From: SVQP01 sp045594445
GTDB taxonomy: Bacteria; Bacillota; Clostridia; Oscillospirales; CAG-272
Length of the DNA stretch: 64,000 nt
Reading direction: 5' to 3'
Assembly (NCBI GenBank): GCA_045594445.1
Contig: JAZNYL010000111.1
Span: forward strand, 10,944-74,943
Shown: positions 39,532 through 48,140 of the stretch, in pieces
Layout of the letters: every line of letters begins with the position of its first letter
Position numbering within the stretch: position 1 is the first letter of the stretch
Program-made: the position numbers and the translations under genes
The notes under the pieces: model-generated
The model's input: only the letters and a program-made list of their open reading frames with translations
Told to the model about the DNA's origin: nothing
Database searches by the model: none

Positions 39532-41034
39532 CTATTGGTCTTTCGCGCCCTTGCGATATTGCGCCACCGCCTCTGTGACGATGGCCTTTTCGTCAAACGC
39601 AAGCCGCTGATCTTGCTTGATTTCATAGTTCTCGTGCCCCTTGCCGGCAAGCAGGATCACGTCGCCTCTTTTGGCATGGGCGATCACGTGCCTGATCGCC
39701 TCGCGTCTGTCCTGTATGACGCGATAGTGCGAGCGTCGGTCAACGCCCTTGAGAATATCCGCTATGATGTCCGACGTGGGCTCCGTACGGCTGTTATCCG
39801 CCGTGATCACCACGTAATCGGCGTAGCGCGAGGCAATCTGCCCCATTTGTGCGCGCTTGCCGCGATCGCGGTCTCCTCCGCAGCCAAACACCAGCACCAC
39901 GCGCTGAGCGCGCTTTTTCAGGCCATGCACGGCACGCAGCAAACTCTCCAGCGCGTCCGGCGTATGCGCGTAATCGATCAGCACCGAAAAATCCGCGTCG
40001 GCAGGCAGGCAAAGGCGCTCCATTCTGCCCGGTACGGGTGGTACCGAGGGCATGCCATCCTTGATTTTCTGCGCCTTGACGCCAAGCAGCATCGCTGCCG
40101 CCACCGCCTCTACCGAATTGATCACCGAAAACCGACCGCCAAAGGAGCAGGCGATGCGCACGCGTGCGTTGGGAGAGACCAGATTGTACTTGACGCCCGA
40201 AAAGCTTACGCTGACCTCTTGGGCATAAAAATCTGCGTGCGTGCTTGCAGCCGAGCAGGTATACGTACCGCCCTGCCGACAGGTGCGCAGCGTTGCCAGT
40301 TTTGCATCGTCCACGTTGAGCAGCACGCGCTCGCTTTGCTCCAGCAGCTTTTTCTTGGCCGCAAAGTAGGCCTCGGGGCTGCCGTGAAAATCCAGATGAT
40401 CCCGCGTGACGTTGGTAAAAATGCCAAGGTCAAATCGAATGGGGGCGCACCGCTCCATACAAAGCGCGTGCGAGGTGACCTCCATGACCACGATCTCGGT
40501 TCCCTGCGCTGCCAGCTCGGCCAGCATGGGATACAGCACCTCGGGATCGGGTGTGGTCATATTGGCGGCCGTGCGCTCGTCCTTTGGAAAGATGCCCGCA
40601 GGCCCCTCGCACTTGACCGTACCGATCAGCGCGCAGGGGATTTGCGCGTAACGCAAAAGCTCATACAGCATCCATGACACCGAGGTTTTGCCGTTGGTGC
40701 CCGTCACGCCCACGAATTTCATTTTGGACGAGGGTTTTTCGCACCATGCGTCCATCAGATACGCAACGGCTGCGCGCGTATCCTCGGCGCGGATCGTGCA
40801 TAGTCCTTGAGGGATTTCGCCCGCATAGTCCTCTGCGATCACGGCCGCGCACGCGCCTCTCTTGGCTGCGTCGCCAAGATAAGCGTGGCCGTCCGTCTTG
40901 GTTCCCTTCAGGCAGACAAACAGCTGTCCTGCCGTCAGCTTCCGGGAATCGGTGCAGATGCCGGATACCTTGATCCGCTCTGCACCTGCGGGATGCTTCA
41001 ATCCCGCTGCTTCACATAAAGTAGAAAGAATCAT
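39532..41034 (-). CDS. murE: UDP-MurNAc-L-Ala-D-Glu:diaminopimelate (or lysine) ligase
   Basis: MurE adds the third stem-peptide residue. The 500-residue protein has CTDSRKLTAGQLFVCLKGTKTDGHAYLGDA (about 28-57), VGVTGTNGKTSVSWMLYELL (about 107-126), NMTTPDPEVLYPML, MEVTSHAL, FTNVTRDHLDFHGSPEAYFAAKKKLL and VLIDYAHTPDALESLL (about 347). The acceptor motif reads ADNSRTEPTSDI, which keeps the Arg of the DNPR motif tied to meso-diaminopimelate, so diaminopimelate is the likelier substrate. It is the cluster copy; a divergent paralogue is at 30823-32292. Confidence 0.95.
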   Translation of the reverse strand: MILSTLCEAAGLKHPAGAERIKVSGICTDSRKLTAGQLFVCLKGTKTDGHAYLGDAAKRGACAAVIAEDYAGEIPQGLCTIRAEDTRAAVAYLMDAWCEKPSSKMKFVGVTGTNGKTSVSWMLYELLRYAQIPCALIGTVKCEGPAGIFPKDERTAANMTTPDPEVLYPMLAELAAQGTEIVVMEVTSHALCMERCAPIRFDLGIFTNVTRDHLDFHGSPEAYFAAKKKLLEQSERVLLNVDDAKLATLRTCRQGGTYTCSAASTHADFYAQEVSVSFSGVKYNLVSPNARVRIACSFGGRFSVINSVEAVAAAMLLGVKAQKIKDGMPSVPPVPGRMERLCLPADADFSVLIDYAHTPDALESLLRAVHGLKKRAQRVVLVFGCGGDRDRGKRAQMGQIASRYADYVVITADNSRTEPTSDIIADILKGVDRRSHYRVIQDRREAIRHVIAHAKRGDVILLAGKGHENYEIKQDQRLAFDEKAIVTEAVAQYRKGAKDQ

Positions 41035-41090
41035 GAAAGCCTCCGAATAGTTTCTCTTTTGGCTTCCTGTTCTTTATTTTTTCCTTGCTT

Positions 41091-43415
41091 TTATGCCTCT
41101 GTATCCGGCAATCCTTGGTTTTCCACGTCGTCCGCAACGTGCTCGTCGCGGAAATATACCGTCACGGTCGTACCGATCGTGACCTCGGTTCCGGGCTCGA
41201 TCGACTGCGCGTACACGGTAGCGGCCGTACCACTCATATAATTATACGTGCCCGAGATCTTGATATTCAGATTGCTGTTGGCAAGCAGTTGGCTTGCTGC
41301 AACCGCAGTCTTGCCGCTCAGATCCGGCACCTTGACCGTCTTTTGTTCGGCATTTCTGTCCGTATATACGATCAGCGTAGCGCCTTCCTTTTCCACGCGC
41401 GTGCCCGCCTCGGGAGATTGCGCGTAGATCAGATCGCCGCCGCCCACGACCTTGAGCTCAAAGCCGACGCTTTCGGCATAGCCGCGCGCCGCCTCTACCG
41501 ACCACCAAACCACACCGGGTGCTTCAACGGCCATTTTTTCAAGCTCTGCGTCGGTATAAACCGCCTCAACGCCAAGGTAAGGCAGAATGGTCTCCATCAC
41601 GTTTGCCACGTAAGGTGCTGCCACGACCGAGCCGTACAGCGTGCCCTTGGTGGGCTGGTCTACCATGATCATGGTAATATACTGCGGATCGTCCGCGGGC
41701 GCGTATGCAACGGTTGAGCAGATGTACTTACCGTCGATCAGCTCGCCGTTTTCGTCGCGCAGGTCCTTTTTCTCGGAGGTACCGGTCTTGGCAGCCACTC
41801 TATAGCCTGCCACGTACGCATTCTTTGCGCCGCCGTTACCCGAAACGCCCTCCTCCAGGATCTGCGAGATGGTCTTGCAGGTCTGCTCACTGACCACCTG
41901 ACGACGGATCTCGGGAGCAAAGCTCTTGATCACGTTGCCCTCGGTGTCCGTAATGCTGCGCACCAGTCTTGGAGTGACAAGATCGCCGCCGTTTGCCACG
42001 GCCGCAATCGCCGTGACGTGGCCAAGCACCGAGATCTTGAAGTTCTGACCGAACGAAGCGGTGGCCAGATAAATGTCCGCGCTCTCAAACAGGCTCTTAT
42101 CCCAGAAGGTCACGCCCTCAACCGTGCTTCCCTCTCCGGGCAGGTCAATCCTGGTTTTTTCAAAATAGCCGAATGCCTTGAAATAGTTGTAGAAATTGGT
42201 GGTGCCGATGCGTGCGCCCAGCTTCATCAGCCAGGGGTTGCAGGATTGCTGAATACCCTCGGGGAAGGTCAGCGTACCGTGTCCCTGCACCTTATGGCAC
42301 TTGATCTTGTGTCCGTTGACAATATGATAACCGGGGCAGAACGAGGTCTCGGACAGGCTGACTAAGTTTTCTTCCAGTGCCATGGCGGCAGTAATGATCT
42401 TAAACGTCGAGCCGGGCATATACACCTCGGTGACCGCCTTGTTATTCCAGGTGGTCAGCAATAGCTCCTGCTTAAGCGTGCCGTATTCCTCGCTGTCCTC
42501 GGCAAATCCGCTTTCCTCCAGTGCCTTCAGGCTTTCCTCGTTGAGCTTCCAGGGATCGTTCAGATTAAAGGTAGGATAAACCGAGATGGCCAGCACGTCA
42601 CCTGTGTTGACGTCCATGACGATGCCGCACGCGCGGTTTTCACCGCCCGATTCGATATAGGCCGCCTTAACCTGCTCGTCAAGCGCGTTCTGCACGAACA
42701 CGTCAATGGTGGTATTGATCTGATAGCCCGCCACGGCGGGGATCATGCTTTCGTAATCGTAGGGCATTTCGTTGCCGTCCGCGTCACGCGCGGTCACGTA
42801 CTTGCCGTCCGTGCCCTTGAGGTATTCCTCGTAGGTATATTCCAGGCCGTAAATACCCACGCCATCGCTGTTGGTAAAGCCGATGGTGTGTGCGGCCAGA
42901 GATTCGTAAGGATAATAGCGGGTGGCAGTTGCCTCCAAGAATACCATATCCTCAAGGCCGTTCTCCTTGATAAACTCGCGGATCTGCTTGGCCACGTCCG
43001 AGGTGACCTTGCGCGCCACGGTTCTGTCCAGATAATGCGTTTTGGTGGTCTGATATTGCACGTCCTCGTAGCTGACGTCCTCTAAAATTTCGGAGAGTCC
43101 GTACGAGATCATATCCGCGTAGTCCACGCCGGTCTCGTTGCTGTCCTGCTTGATGATGCGGGGCGCGATGAACACGCGATAAGTGGTGATGTTGCCTGCC
43201 AGCAGAACGCCGTTGGCATCGTAGATCGCGCCGCGATCCGCCTCGATCACGGTTTCCGTGGTGATCTGACTGATAACCTTGGCCTGATATTTTTCGTATT
43301 CCGCGGTCTGAAGCAGCAGGATGCGGAGCAACAATAACGCAAAAGCCAGCGATACCAGAAAACCAAGTACCGCTGCCCTTTTGATTGTTTTTGTATCCGT
43401 GGTGTGAAGACTCAA
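41091..43415 (-). CDS. Class B penicillin-binding protein with PASTA domains (SpoVD/PbpX/FtsI type)
   Basis: The 774-residue transpeptidase crosslinks septal or spore peptidoglycan. It has a short cytoplasmic tail, a membrane helix (about 14-32), the dimerisation region starting IEADRGAIYDANGVLLA (about 57-73), the active-site MPGSTFKIITAAMALEE (S-x-x-K, about 334), QQSCNPWLM (S-x-N), AAKTGTSEKK (K-T-G, about 542) and two PASTA repeats (about 620-690 and 690-760). It has the SpoVD-like domain order and could serve division, sporulation or both. The start is TTG: GGAGG lies 8 bases upstream, and no ATG is suitably placed. It has a private promoter and a long structured leader. Confidence 0.93.
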   Translation of the reverse strand: MSLHTTDTKTIKRAAVLGFLVSLAFALLLLRILLLQTAEYEKYQAKVISQITTETVIEADRGAIYDANGVLLAGNITTYRVFIAPRIIKQDSNETGVDYADMISYGLSEILEDVSYEDVQYQTTKTHYLDRTVARKVTSDVAKQIREFIKENGLEDMVFLEATATRYYPYESLAAHTIGFTNSDGVGIYGLEYTYEEYLKGTDGKYVTARDADGNEMPYDYESMIPAVAGYQINTTIDVFVQNALDEQVKAAYIESGGENRACGIVMDVNTGDVLAISVYPTFNLNDPWKLNEESLKALEESGFAEDSEEYGTLKQELLLTTWNNKAVTEVYMPGSTFKIITAAMALEENLVSLSETSFCPGYHIVNGHKIKCHKVQGHGTLTFPEGIQQSCNPWLMKLGARIGTTNFYNYFKAFGYFEKTRIDLPGEGSTVEGVTFWDKSLFESADIYLATASFGQNFKISVLGHVTAIAAVANGGDLVTPRLVRSITDTEGNVIKSFAPEIRRQVVSEQTCKTISQILEEGVSGNGGAKNAYVAGYRVAAKTGTSEKKDLRDENGELIDGKYICSTVAYAPADDPQYITMIMVDQPTKGTLYGSVVAAPYVANVMETILPYLGVEAVYTDAELEKMAVEAPGVVWWSVEAARGYAESVGFELKVVGGGDLIYAQSPEAGTRVEKEGATLIVYTDRNAEQKTVKVPDLSGKTAVAASQLLANSNLNIKISGTYNYMSGTAATVYAQSIEPGTEVTIGTTVTVYFRDEHVADDVENQGLPDTEA

Positions 43416-43434
43416 CTCCGTATCCTCCCGTATA

Positions 43435-43466
43435 GCGGAAATTGCGGTTTACAACCGCATTTCCGC
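43435..43466 (-). promoter_or_regulatory. Long hairpin just upstream of the PBP ribosome binding site
   Basis: GCGGAAAT plus GCGGTT pairs with AACCGC plus ATTTCCGC in a near-perfect stem of about 15 pairs with a tiny loop. It ends 5 bases before the GGGAGGAT of the TTG-initiated PBP gene. No T-run follows, so translational rather than transcriptional control is more likely. Confidence 0.6.
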
Positions 43467-43614
43467 AGTGAAATGTTTCGCTGTGCGGAACGCTTTGAAA
43501 AAGCAGCGGCGGACGCCCCGTGTCCGTCTCCTGCGCAGGCAAGAGTCGAAGCACCCTTCCCGACATTTGCCGAAAAGCTGCGCCCGCCGCCATTTGAAAT
43601 CCGATCCTACGTTC

Positions 43615-43643
43615 ATTATATCGGATTTATCTTGTCCTGTCAA
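43615..43643 (-). promoter_or_regulatory. Full-consensus promoter of the PBP gene
   Basis: TTGACA (43638-43643), 17 bases, TATAAT (43615-43620) on the minus strand, between ftsL and the PBP gene. The leader would be about 190 nt. Confidence 0.92.
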
Positions 43644-43689
43644 CGTCAATTTATGAAGTGCCTGCGTCTTTTATGCACAGCCGTGCGAC

Positions 43690-44568
43690 TCAATCCGACA
43701 GAATTCCGATCGCACTGAGCAAGCTTGACAGCCCTCTGCCAAATTCGCCCTTTGTTTCATAAACCTCTACCGTATTTTCACTCTCCGTGCTCAAAACCTG
43801 CGTGCTGACAAAGTCGGCGCGCACCATGCCGTATTCCTCCACGGCGATCCGCTCGATCTCCAGCATGTCATTTTTGAGTGACAGCTCGGTATTCAACGTG
43901 GTATACTGCTTATTCAGCGTATCCAGCTCACTTTGCAGGATACTTGCTTCTCTGATGGACAGGCTTACCATAACCGAGCTGCCGACAATCATCAAGCAGC
44001 AAAGCGTGACGGCCAGCATGGCGCCAAGCATGCCCGCGGGCAGCTTCTTTGCATCGCTCTTTTCTTGTCTTTCTTCCTTTTCAATCGGAAACCATTCTCT
44101 GGACACCTCAGCCAGCCTTTCGGTCGCGGGGCTTTCCAGATACTTGCGCACCGACTGAGGCATTTGCTCGGTCACCGTAAGCCACAGGGCTTTTTTTGGC
44201 GATTGTCCTCCTGCGACTGTGCTCTGATCCTCCGCTTGCGCGGGCATTTCGGTGCGGATATTGTAGTTGGGCATCTTATAGCTGCGCTGATCGTGGTAGT
44301 AACGCACGAAATCGTCCGCAGTCATATGGCGTTCTCCCTTATAAAGACCCGTGCGGTATTTGTCCGCCTTGCCGTCCGACACCTTTTCCGCCATGATATA
44401 CGCGCCGGGTGCCATGGCGTGCGAGAGTGCCTCCTCTCGCTCCTGTCGCTTGGCGTCCAGACGTACGTGGGCGGAAATGCCGCGGTCCTTGTAGCGTTCG
44501 CACAAGGCCTTGACGTACTCGGAGCAAGCGGTATATTTGGGCTTTTGGGCTTGCATGATGTGCTCCAT
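43690..44568 (-). CDS. ftsL: FtsL-like septum protein with long cytoplasmic extension
   Basis: The 292-residue protein has one membrane helix (about 181-203, LGAMLAVTLCCLMIVGSSVMVSL) followed by a short coiled coil (about 207-240, LQSELDTLNKQYTTLNTELSLKNDMLEIERIAVEEYGMV), the FtsL/DivIC pattern. The first 178 residues are charged, soluble and probably cytoplasmic; ordinary FtsL proteins have only about 30-60 residues there. The extension contains no motif I recognise. The place between rsmH and the PBP gene is where ftsL belongs. AGGAGG lies 5 bases before the ATG. Confidence 0.78.
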   Translation of the reverse strand: MEHIMQAQKPKYTACSEYVKALCERYKDRGISAHVRLDAKRQEREEALSHAMAPGAYIMAEKVSDGKADKYRTGLYKGERHMTADDFVRYYHDQRSYKMPNYNIRTEMPAQAEDQSTVAGGQSPKKALWLTVTEQMPQSVRKYLESPATERLAEVSREWFPIEKEERQEKSDAKKLPAGMLGAMLAVTLCCLMIVGSSVMVSLSIREASILQSELDTLNKQYTTLNTELSLKNDMLEIERIAVEEYGMVRADFVSTQVLSTESENTVEVYETKGEFGRGLSSLLSAIGILSD

Positions 44569-44580
44569 CGGGTCCTCCTG

Positions 44581-45525
44581 TTACAATTTCTCGGCAACGC
44601 GCAACTTTGCACTGCGCGACCTGGGATTGATCTCAAGCTCTTGCTCGCCGGGCAAGATGGGTTTGCGGCTGATAATATCCACCAGCGGCTTTTTGCCGCA
44701 CACGCACACGGGAAAATCACGCGGGCAAGTGCAGCCGGACGCCAAGGACGCAAAGGTCTGCTTGACGATGCGGTCTTCCAGCGAATGGAAGGTAATGATT
44801 GCAATTCTGCCACCCGGCTTGAGCAGCGATACTGCGTCGCGGATGGTGGGCTCGATCACGGAAAGCTCTCCGTTGACCTCAATGCGAATGGCCTGGAAGG
44901 TGCGCTTGGCGGGATGGTGTCCGCCCTCCTTGGCCGAAGCGGGCATGGCCGCTTTGATAATGCCGACAAGCTCGCCCGTGGTGCGAATGGGCTGCTTTTC
45001 CCTTTCCTGCACGATGCGCTGGGCAATGCGCGGAGCAAATCGCTCCTCGCCGTAATCGTAAATAATCTTTTTGAGCTGTTGCTCGGTATACGTGTTGACC
45101 ACGGTATACGCATCCAGCGTATCCTCGCGGTTCATGCGCATATCCAGAGGTGCGTCCGCCATGTAGGAAAAACCGCGGTCCGCCGTATCCAGCTGATACG
45201 AGGATACACCAAGATCCAGCAGCACGCCGTCCACGCCCTCGATACCAAGCTCGCGGCACACCTGTGCCATCTCGGAGAAATTGCTGTGCACCACCTGTGC
45301 GTGCTCCCCGAACTTTGCAAGTCTTGCACTTGCTGCATTGACGGCACTCATGTCGCGATCCAGCGCGATCAGCTTTCCCTCGGTCAGGTGCGAGGCGATC
45401 TCGTGCGAGTGGCCTCCGCCGCCTGCGGTTCCGTCAATATAAATACCGTCGGGCTTGATGCAGAGCGCGTCCATGCACTCCTGCAGAAGCACCGATACGT
45501 GAGAAAATACCTGTCCTTCCATCAT
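44581..45525 (-). CDS. rsmH: 16S rRNA (cytosine1402-N4)-methyltransferase
   Basis: RsmH (MraW) methylates C1402 of 16S rRNA at the P site. The 314-residue protein has HVSVLLQECMDAL (about 9-21), the SAM loop YIDGTAGGGGHSHEIAS (about 29-45), ALDRD (about 53), GVLLDLGVSSYQLDTADRGFSY (about 99-120), PLDMRMNRED and the C-terminal AIITFHSLEDRIVKQTF (about 246-262). The ATG overlaps the mraZ stop (TGATG), so translation is coupled; a second ATG follows at once. Confidence 0.96.
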   Translation of the reverse strand: MMEGQVFSHVSVLLQECMDALCIKPDGIYIDGTAGGGGHSHEIASHLTEGKLIALDRDMSAVNAASARLAKFGEHAQVVHSNFSEMAQVCRELGIEGVDGVLLDLGVSSYQLDTADRGFSYMADAPLDMRMNREDTLDAYTVVNTYTEQQLKKIIYDYGEERFAPRIAQRIVQEREKQPIRTTGELVGIIKAAMPASAKEGGHHPAKRTFQAIRIEVNGELSVIEPTIRDAVSLLKPGGRIAIITFHSLEDRIVKQTFASLASGCTCPRDFPVCVCGKKPLVDIISRKPILPGEQELEINPRSRSAKLRVAEKL

Positions 45526-45947
45526 CACAACCCGTAAAGCTCCAGCTTGGCGCGCAGATCCTCTGCGCTCTCGGCGGCAATTTCTGCTTCATACAATGCC
45601 TCGGACCAGATCTCTGCGCAATCGCAGTTGCCCACGATCACGGCGTTCTTTTCCACCTGCGCATAATCCAGCAGCGCCTGCGGCAAAAGAATACGGCCCT
45701 GCGCGTCAGGCGTGACCTTGGCCGCGTTGCGGTGCAGATAACGCAACGCCGGCTCGGCAATCTTTCGCTCCTGTTCTTTAATGGGGGCAATATACGCCTC
45801 CCAACCCTCTACGGAAAAGACCTTGAGTCTGGGACCGCGGATATCACGCGCCACGATCAGCTCGTCACCAAGCTCCTCGCGGTGCTTTGCGGGGATAAAC
45901 AATCTGTTTTTTGCATCCACACTGTGCCTATATTCACCTGTTAACAC
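45525..45947 (-). CDS. mraZ: Transcriptional regulator MraZ
   Basis: MraZ is an AbrB-like DNA-binding protein that represses the dcw cluster through direct repeats upstream of itself. The 140-residue protein starts with LTGEYRHSVDAKNRLFIPAKHREEL (first SpoVT/AbrB repeat, about 2-26) and contains the second repeat VTPDAQGRILLPQALLDYA (about 88-106). I chose a GTG start at 45947: AAAGGAGG lies 10 bases upstream and the length fits the family (about 143). It is the first gene of the cluster. Confidence 0.93.
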   Translation of the reverse strand: MLTGEYRHSVDAKNRLFIPAKHREELGDELIVARDIRGPRLKVFSVEGWEAYIAPIKEQERKIAEPALRYLHRNAAKVTPDAQGRILLPQALLDYAQVEKNAVIVGNCDCAEIWSEALYEAEIAAESAEDLRAKLELYGL

Positions 45948-46008
45948 GACATGCAGTCCTCCTTTCCGAAATTTTGAGGCGACAAATGGGGGCGACCTAA
46001 ACATTTCG

Positions 46009-46023
46009 CCCCATTATTCCCCA
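46009..46023 (-). promoter_or_regulatory. MraZ operator boxes
   Basis: Two TGGGG units (46019-46023 and 46009-46013) are spaced exactly 10 bases apart, start to start, like the TGGGN-N5 direct repeats bound by MraZ. They lie just downstream of the predicted transcription start, a suitable place for repression. Confidence 0.75.
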
Positions 46024-46037
46024 CCTCGGGTATATTT

Positions 46038-46066
46038 ATTATAAACTTATTACAGCAAAAAGGCAA
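46038..46066 (-). promoter_or_regulatory. Promoter of the dcw cluster (mraZ)
   Basis: TTGCCT (46061-46066), 17 bases, TATAAT (46038-46043) on the minus strand. Confidence 0.8.
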
Positions 46067-46127
46067 TAGGCAGATGCGCATTTTTTCATAAAATCGTTCG
46101 GTTTTTTTGTATCTTTTGCGAAAAATA

Positions 46128-46155
46128 ACGGGTACAATCCTAAAGTTGTACCCGT
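46128..46155 (-). terminator. Terminator of the spoVAF-like gene
   Basis: A perfect 10-bp stem (ACGGGTACAA/TTGTACCCGT) with 8-base loop. TTATTTTTCG follows on the minus strand. It isolates the germination gene from the mraZ promoter. The gap 46156-46315 holds nothing else that I recognise. Confidence 0.85.
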
Positions 46156-46315
46156 GTTTTTACTAATTCATGTTATTGCTTACATTTATTCCCAATTATT
46201 TATTTTTACGATATTTCCCGCAAAAAGAAATATCGGGAAATGGCGAAAAGCTGTACGACATGCGCGCAAAATATCACGCATCAGCGGCGGCAGGAGCCGA
46301 GCCCCTGCCCTACCA

Positions 46316-47764
46316 TCATCGTTTCCCGGATGCATGGATATCACTTTGCTTTTTGCGTCTGACAAGCAGCGTCAGCAGCGCGCGGCCATCAAACGGGATG
46401 AGCGGATAGAGATACTGCCGCTTACCGTTGACGGTTTTGTTGGTGGCCAACAGCACGAGTATGAGCACCACACCGATGCCGTAGCCCCAGACGTTGCCGA
46501 TTGCGGTCAGGATCAAAAGTCCAATGCGCAAAAACTTGAAGGCGTAGCCAAGCTCGTAGGATCTTTGCGTAAAGGTGGCAATGGCCACGAACGCCATATA
46601 CAGAATGACCTCGGGGATCAGCCAGCCGATGCCCACCGCGAAATCGCCCAGGATCAAGCCGCCCACGACGGAAAGCGAATTGGAAAGCATGCTGGGCGTA
46701 TTGAGCGAGGCCATGCGCAGTCCGTCAATGATAAACTCGGTCAGAAGCAGCTGCGCGATCAAGGGGATGCGCCCTTGTTCCTGCGGAATGATAAACGCAA
46801 GCCACTCGGGCACGACGGACGCATTGGAGACCAGGAGATACCACGTGGGTACCAAAAACAGCGACAAGGCGAACACGATATAGCGGATGACGCGGATATA
46901 CGTGCCGGTCAGCGGGGTAAAATAATAGTCATTGGTCTCTTGCATGAAGTCGAAAATGCTGACGGGCAGGATCATGACCTGCGGAGAATTATCGCAAAAG
47001 ATCAGCACGCTTCCCTCCAGCACCTGCGCGGCTGCGGTGTCGGGACGCTCGGTGTAGCGCACCTTGGGAAAGGGGTTATACCAACGCGTTTTGATCAAGC
47101 ATTCGGAAAGCGACTGATGCCCCAGTGTCAGCGCGTCGGTATCAATGGCCGTCAGTCTTTTTTCCAGCATCCGAACGTATTCGGGATTGGCCTTTCCGCT
47201 AAGATAGCAAAGCACGACGTCGGTTTTGGAGCGTCGGCCAATGGAAAAATACCGCATGGTCAGCTGCGTGTCGCGCACGCGGCGGCGCAGAAGCGCGGTA
47301 TTGAAGATCAGCGTTTCCACAAAGCCGTCGCGCGAGCCGACCATGACGCGGTCGCCCTCGGGCTCCTCGGTCGAGCGTGCGGGATAGGTGCGCGCATCCA
47401 CGATGATGGCCTCTGGGCCAAAGGCAGAGCCGAGAATGAGCGAGGCGCCTGAGAGCACCATCTGGATCATAAGGTCAATATTGCCGGTGGTTTCGGCCTC
47501 CACGTGCGGCACGTTGTATTCGAGGAACCGCTCTGCCGAGGATTTTTGCCCGTCCGGCGGCGTTTGCATGCTATCCAGCGAGAGAAAATGCATCATCAGC
47601 TTTTGCATGGGAGTTGCGTTCACAAAGCCGTCGATATAGTAAAGCGTCATTTCGTCAGGCCCTATGCGCAGCACCTTACGAATGATATCAAAGTTGTCGT
47701 CGGGATGCAAGAGGCTATCTACGGTAGCCACGTTGACCCGATAGTTTTCACCCAGTTTACCCAT
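46316..47764 (-). CDS. spoVAF: Spore germination protein, SpoVAF/GerA A-subunit family
   Basis: The 482-residue protein has a soluble N-terminal half (about 1-265) and five or six membrane helices after about 285, the GerA A-subunit layout. Diagnostic blocks are RYTERPDTAAAQVLEGSVLIFCDNSPQVMILP (about 230-261), ETNDYYFTPLTGTYIRVIRY and LITEFIIDGLRMASLNTPSMLSNSLSVVGGLILGDFAV. The first two resemble SpoVAF, which joins the spoVA dipicolinate channel operon in Bacillus, more than GerAA. No other spoVA gene is near, so it stands alone here. It implies a spore-forming host. AAAAGGAAG precedes the ATG. Confidence 0.8.
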   Translation of the reverse strand: MGKLGENYRVNVATVDSLLHPDDNFDIIRKVLRIGPDEMTLYYIDGFVNATPMQKLMMHFLSLDSMQTPPDGQKSSAERFLEYNVPHVEAETTGNIDLMIQMVLSGASLILGSAFGPEAIIVDARTYPARSTEEPEGDRVMVGSRDGFVETLIFNTALLRRRVRDTQLTMRYFSIGRRSKTDVVLCYLSGKANPEYVRMLEKRLTAIDTDALTLGHQSLSECLIKTRWYNPFPKVRYTERPDTAAAQVLEGSVLIFCDNSPQVMILPVSIFDFMQETNDYYFTPLTGTYIRVIRYIVFALSLFLVPTWYLLVSNASVVPEWLAFIIPQEQGRIPLIAQLLLTEFIIDGLRMASLNTPSMLSNSLSVVGGLILGDFAVGIGWLIPEVILYMAFVAIATFTQRSYELGYAFKFLRIGLLILTAIGNVWGYGIGVVLILVLLATNKTVNGKRQYLYPLIPFDGRALLTLLVRRKKQSDIHASGKR

Positions 47765-47871
47765 AGTTTTTGCTTCCTTTTTTGTTTTCTACGGTTAGTT
47801 TGGGTGAAAAACAAAAAATCATGACAAACAAAATTTGGTCGCTAACACCTCAACGGAGCTCCTTTGCACGA

Positions 47872-48043
47872 TGAAAGTTTGAGTCGAGCCTTTTCAAAGG
47901 CTCGCACGGGTCGAGGGCGTGAAGACCTCGTCGCCTCAGCAGAGGCGAAATACTTTTCTCGCCGTTTCAATTCGCGCAGCGAATTACCGGTTCATTTTTT
48001 TGCGCCTACTTGCTCAAAGAAAGAACAGAAACGGTTTTCTCAC
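47872..48043 (+). repeat. Modular hairpin element R2
   Basis: Plus-strand order: stem CGAGCCTTT/AAAGGCTCG (47885-47893 with 47896-47904); GAGG..CCTC; CGCCTC/GAGGCG; AATTCGC/GCGAATT; and the T-rich long stem ending CAAAGAAAGAAC. It faces R3 across a terminator hairpin. No gene lies upstream in its direction. The remaining sequence of the 47765-48328 gap holds a 25-base palindromic segment (48061-48085) and nothing coding. Confidence 0.8.
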
Positions 48044-48093
48044 ATAATAAACCAACAGCCGTAGGGTGGGGGCTTGCTCCCGCAGTACAAAAC

Positions 48094-48130
48094 AAAAAGG
48101 AAGCTACTTTACGTAAGTAACTTCCTTTTT
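48094..48130. terminator. Bidirectional terminator between R2 and R3
   Basis: AAAAAGGAAG-TACTT pairs with AAGTA-CTTCCTTTTT (one C-A mismatch, 5-base loop). The A and T runs at each end make it effective in both directions. It probably ends the pfk-SDR transcript. Confidence 0.8.
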
Positions 48131-48140
48131 CTTTACATTG

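Noticed and set aside
32328..41720. Several long plus-strand frames across the division and cell-wall cluster.
   Set aside because: They are antisense to well-identified genes (ftsZ, mraY, murF, murE) and are rich in His, Arg and Cys, as antisense frames in GC-rich DNA usually are.
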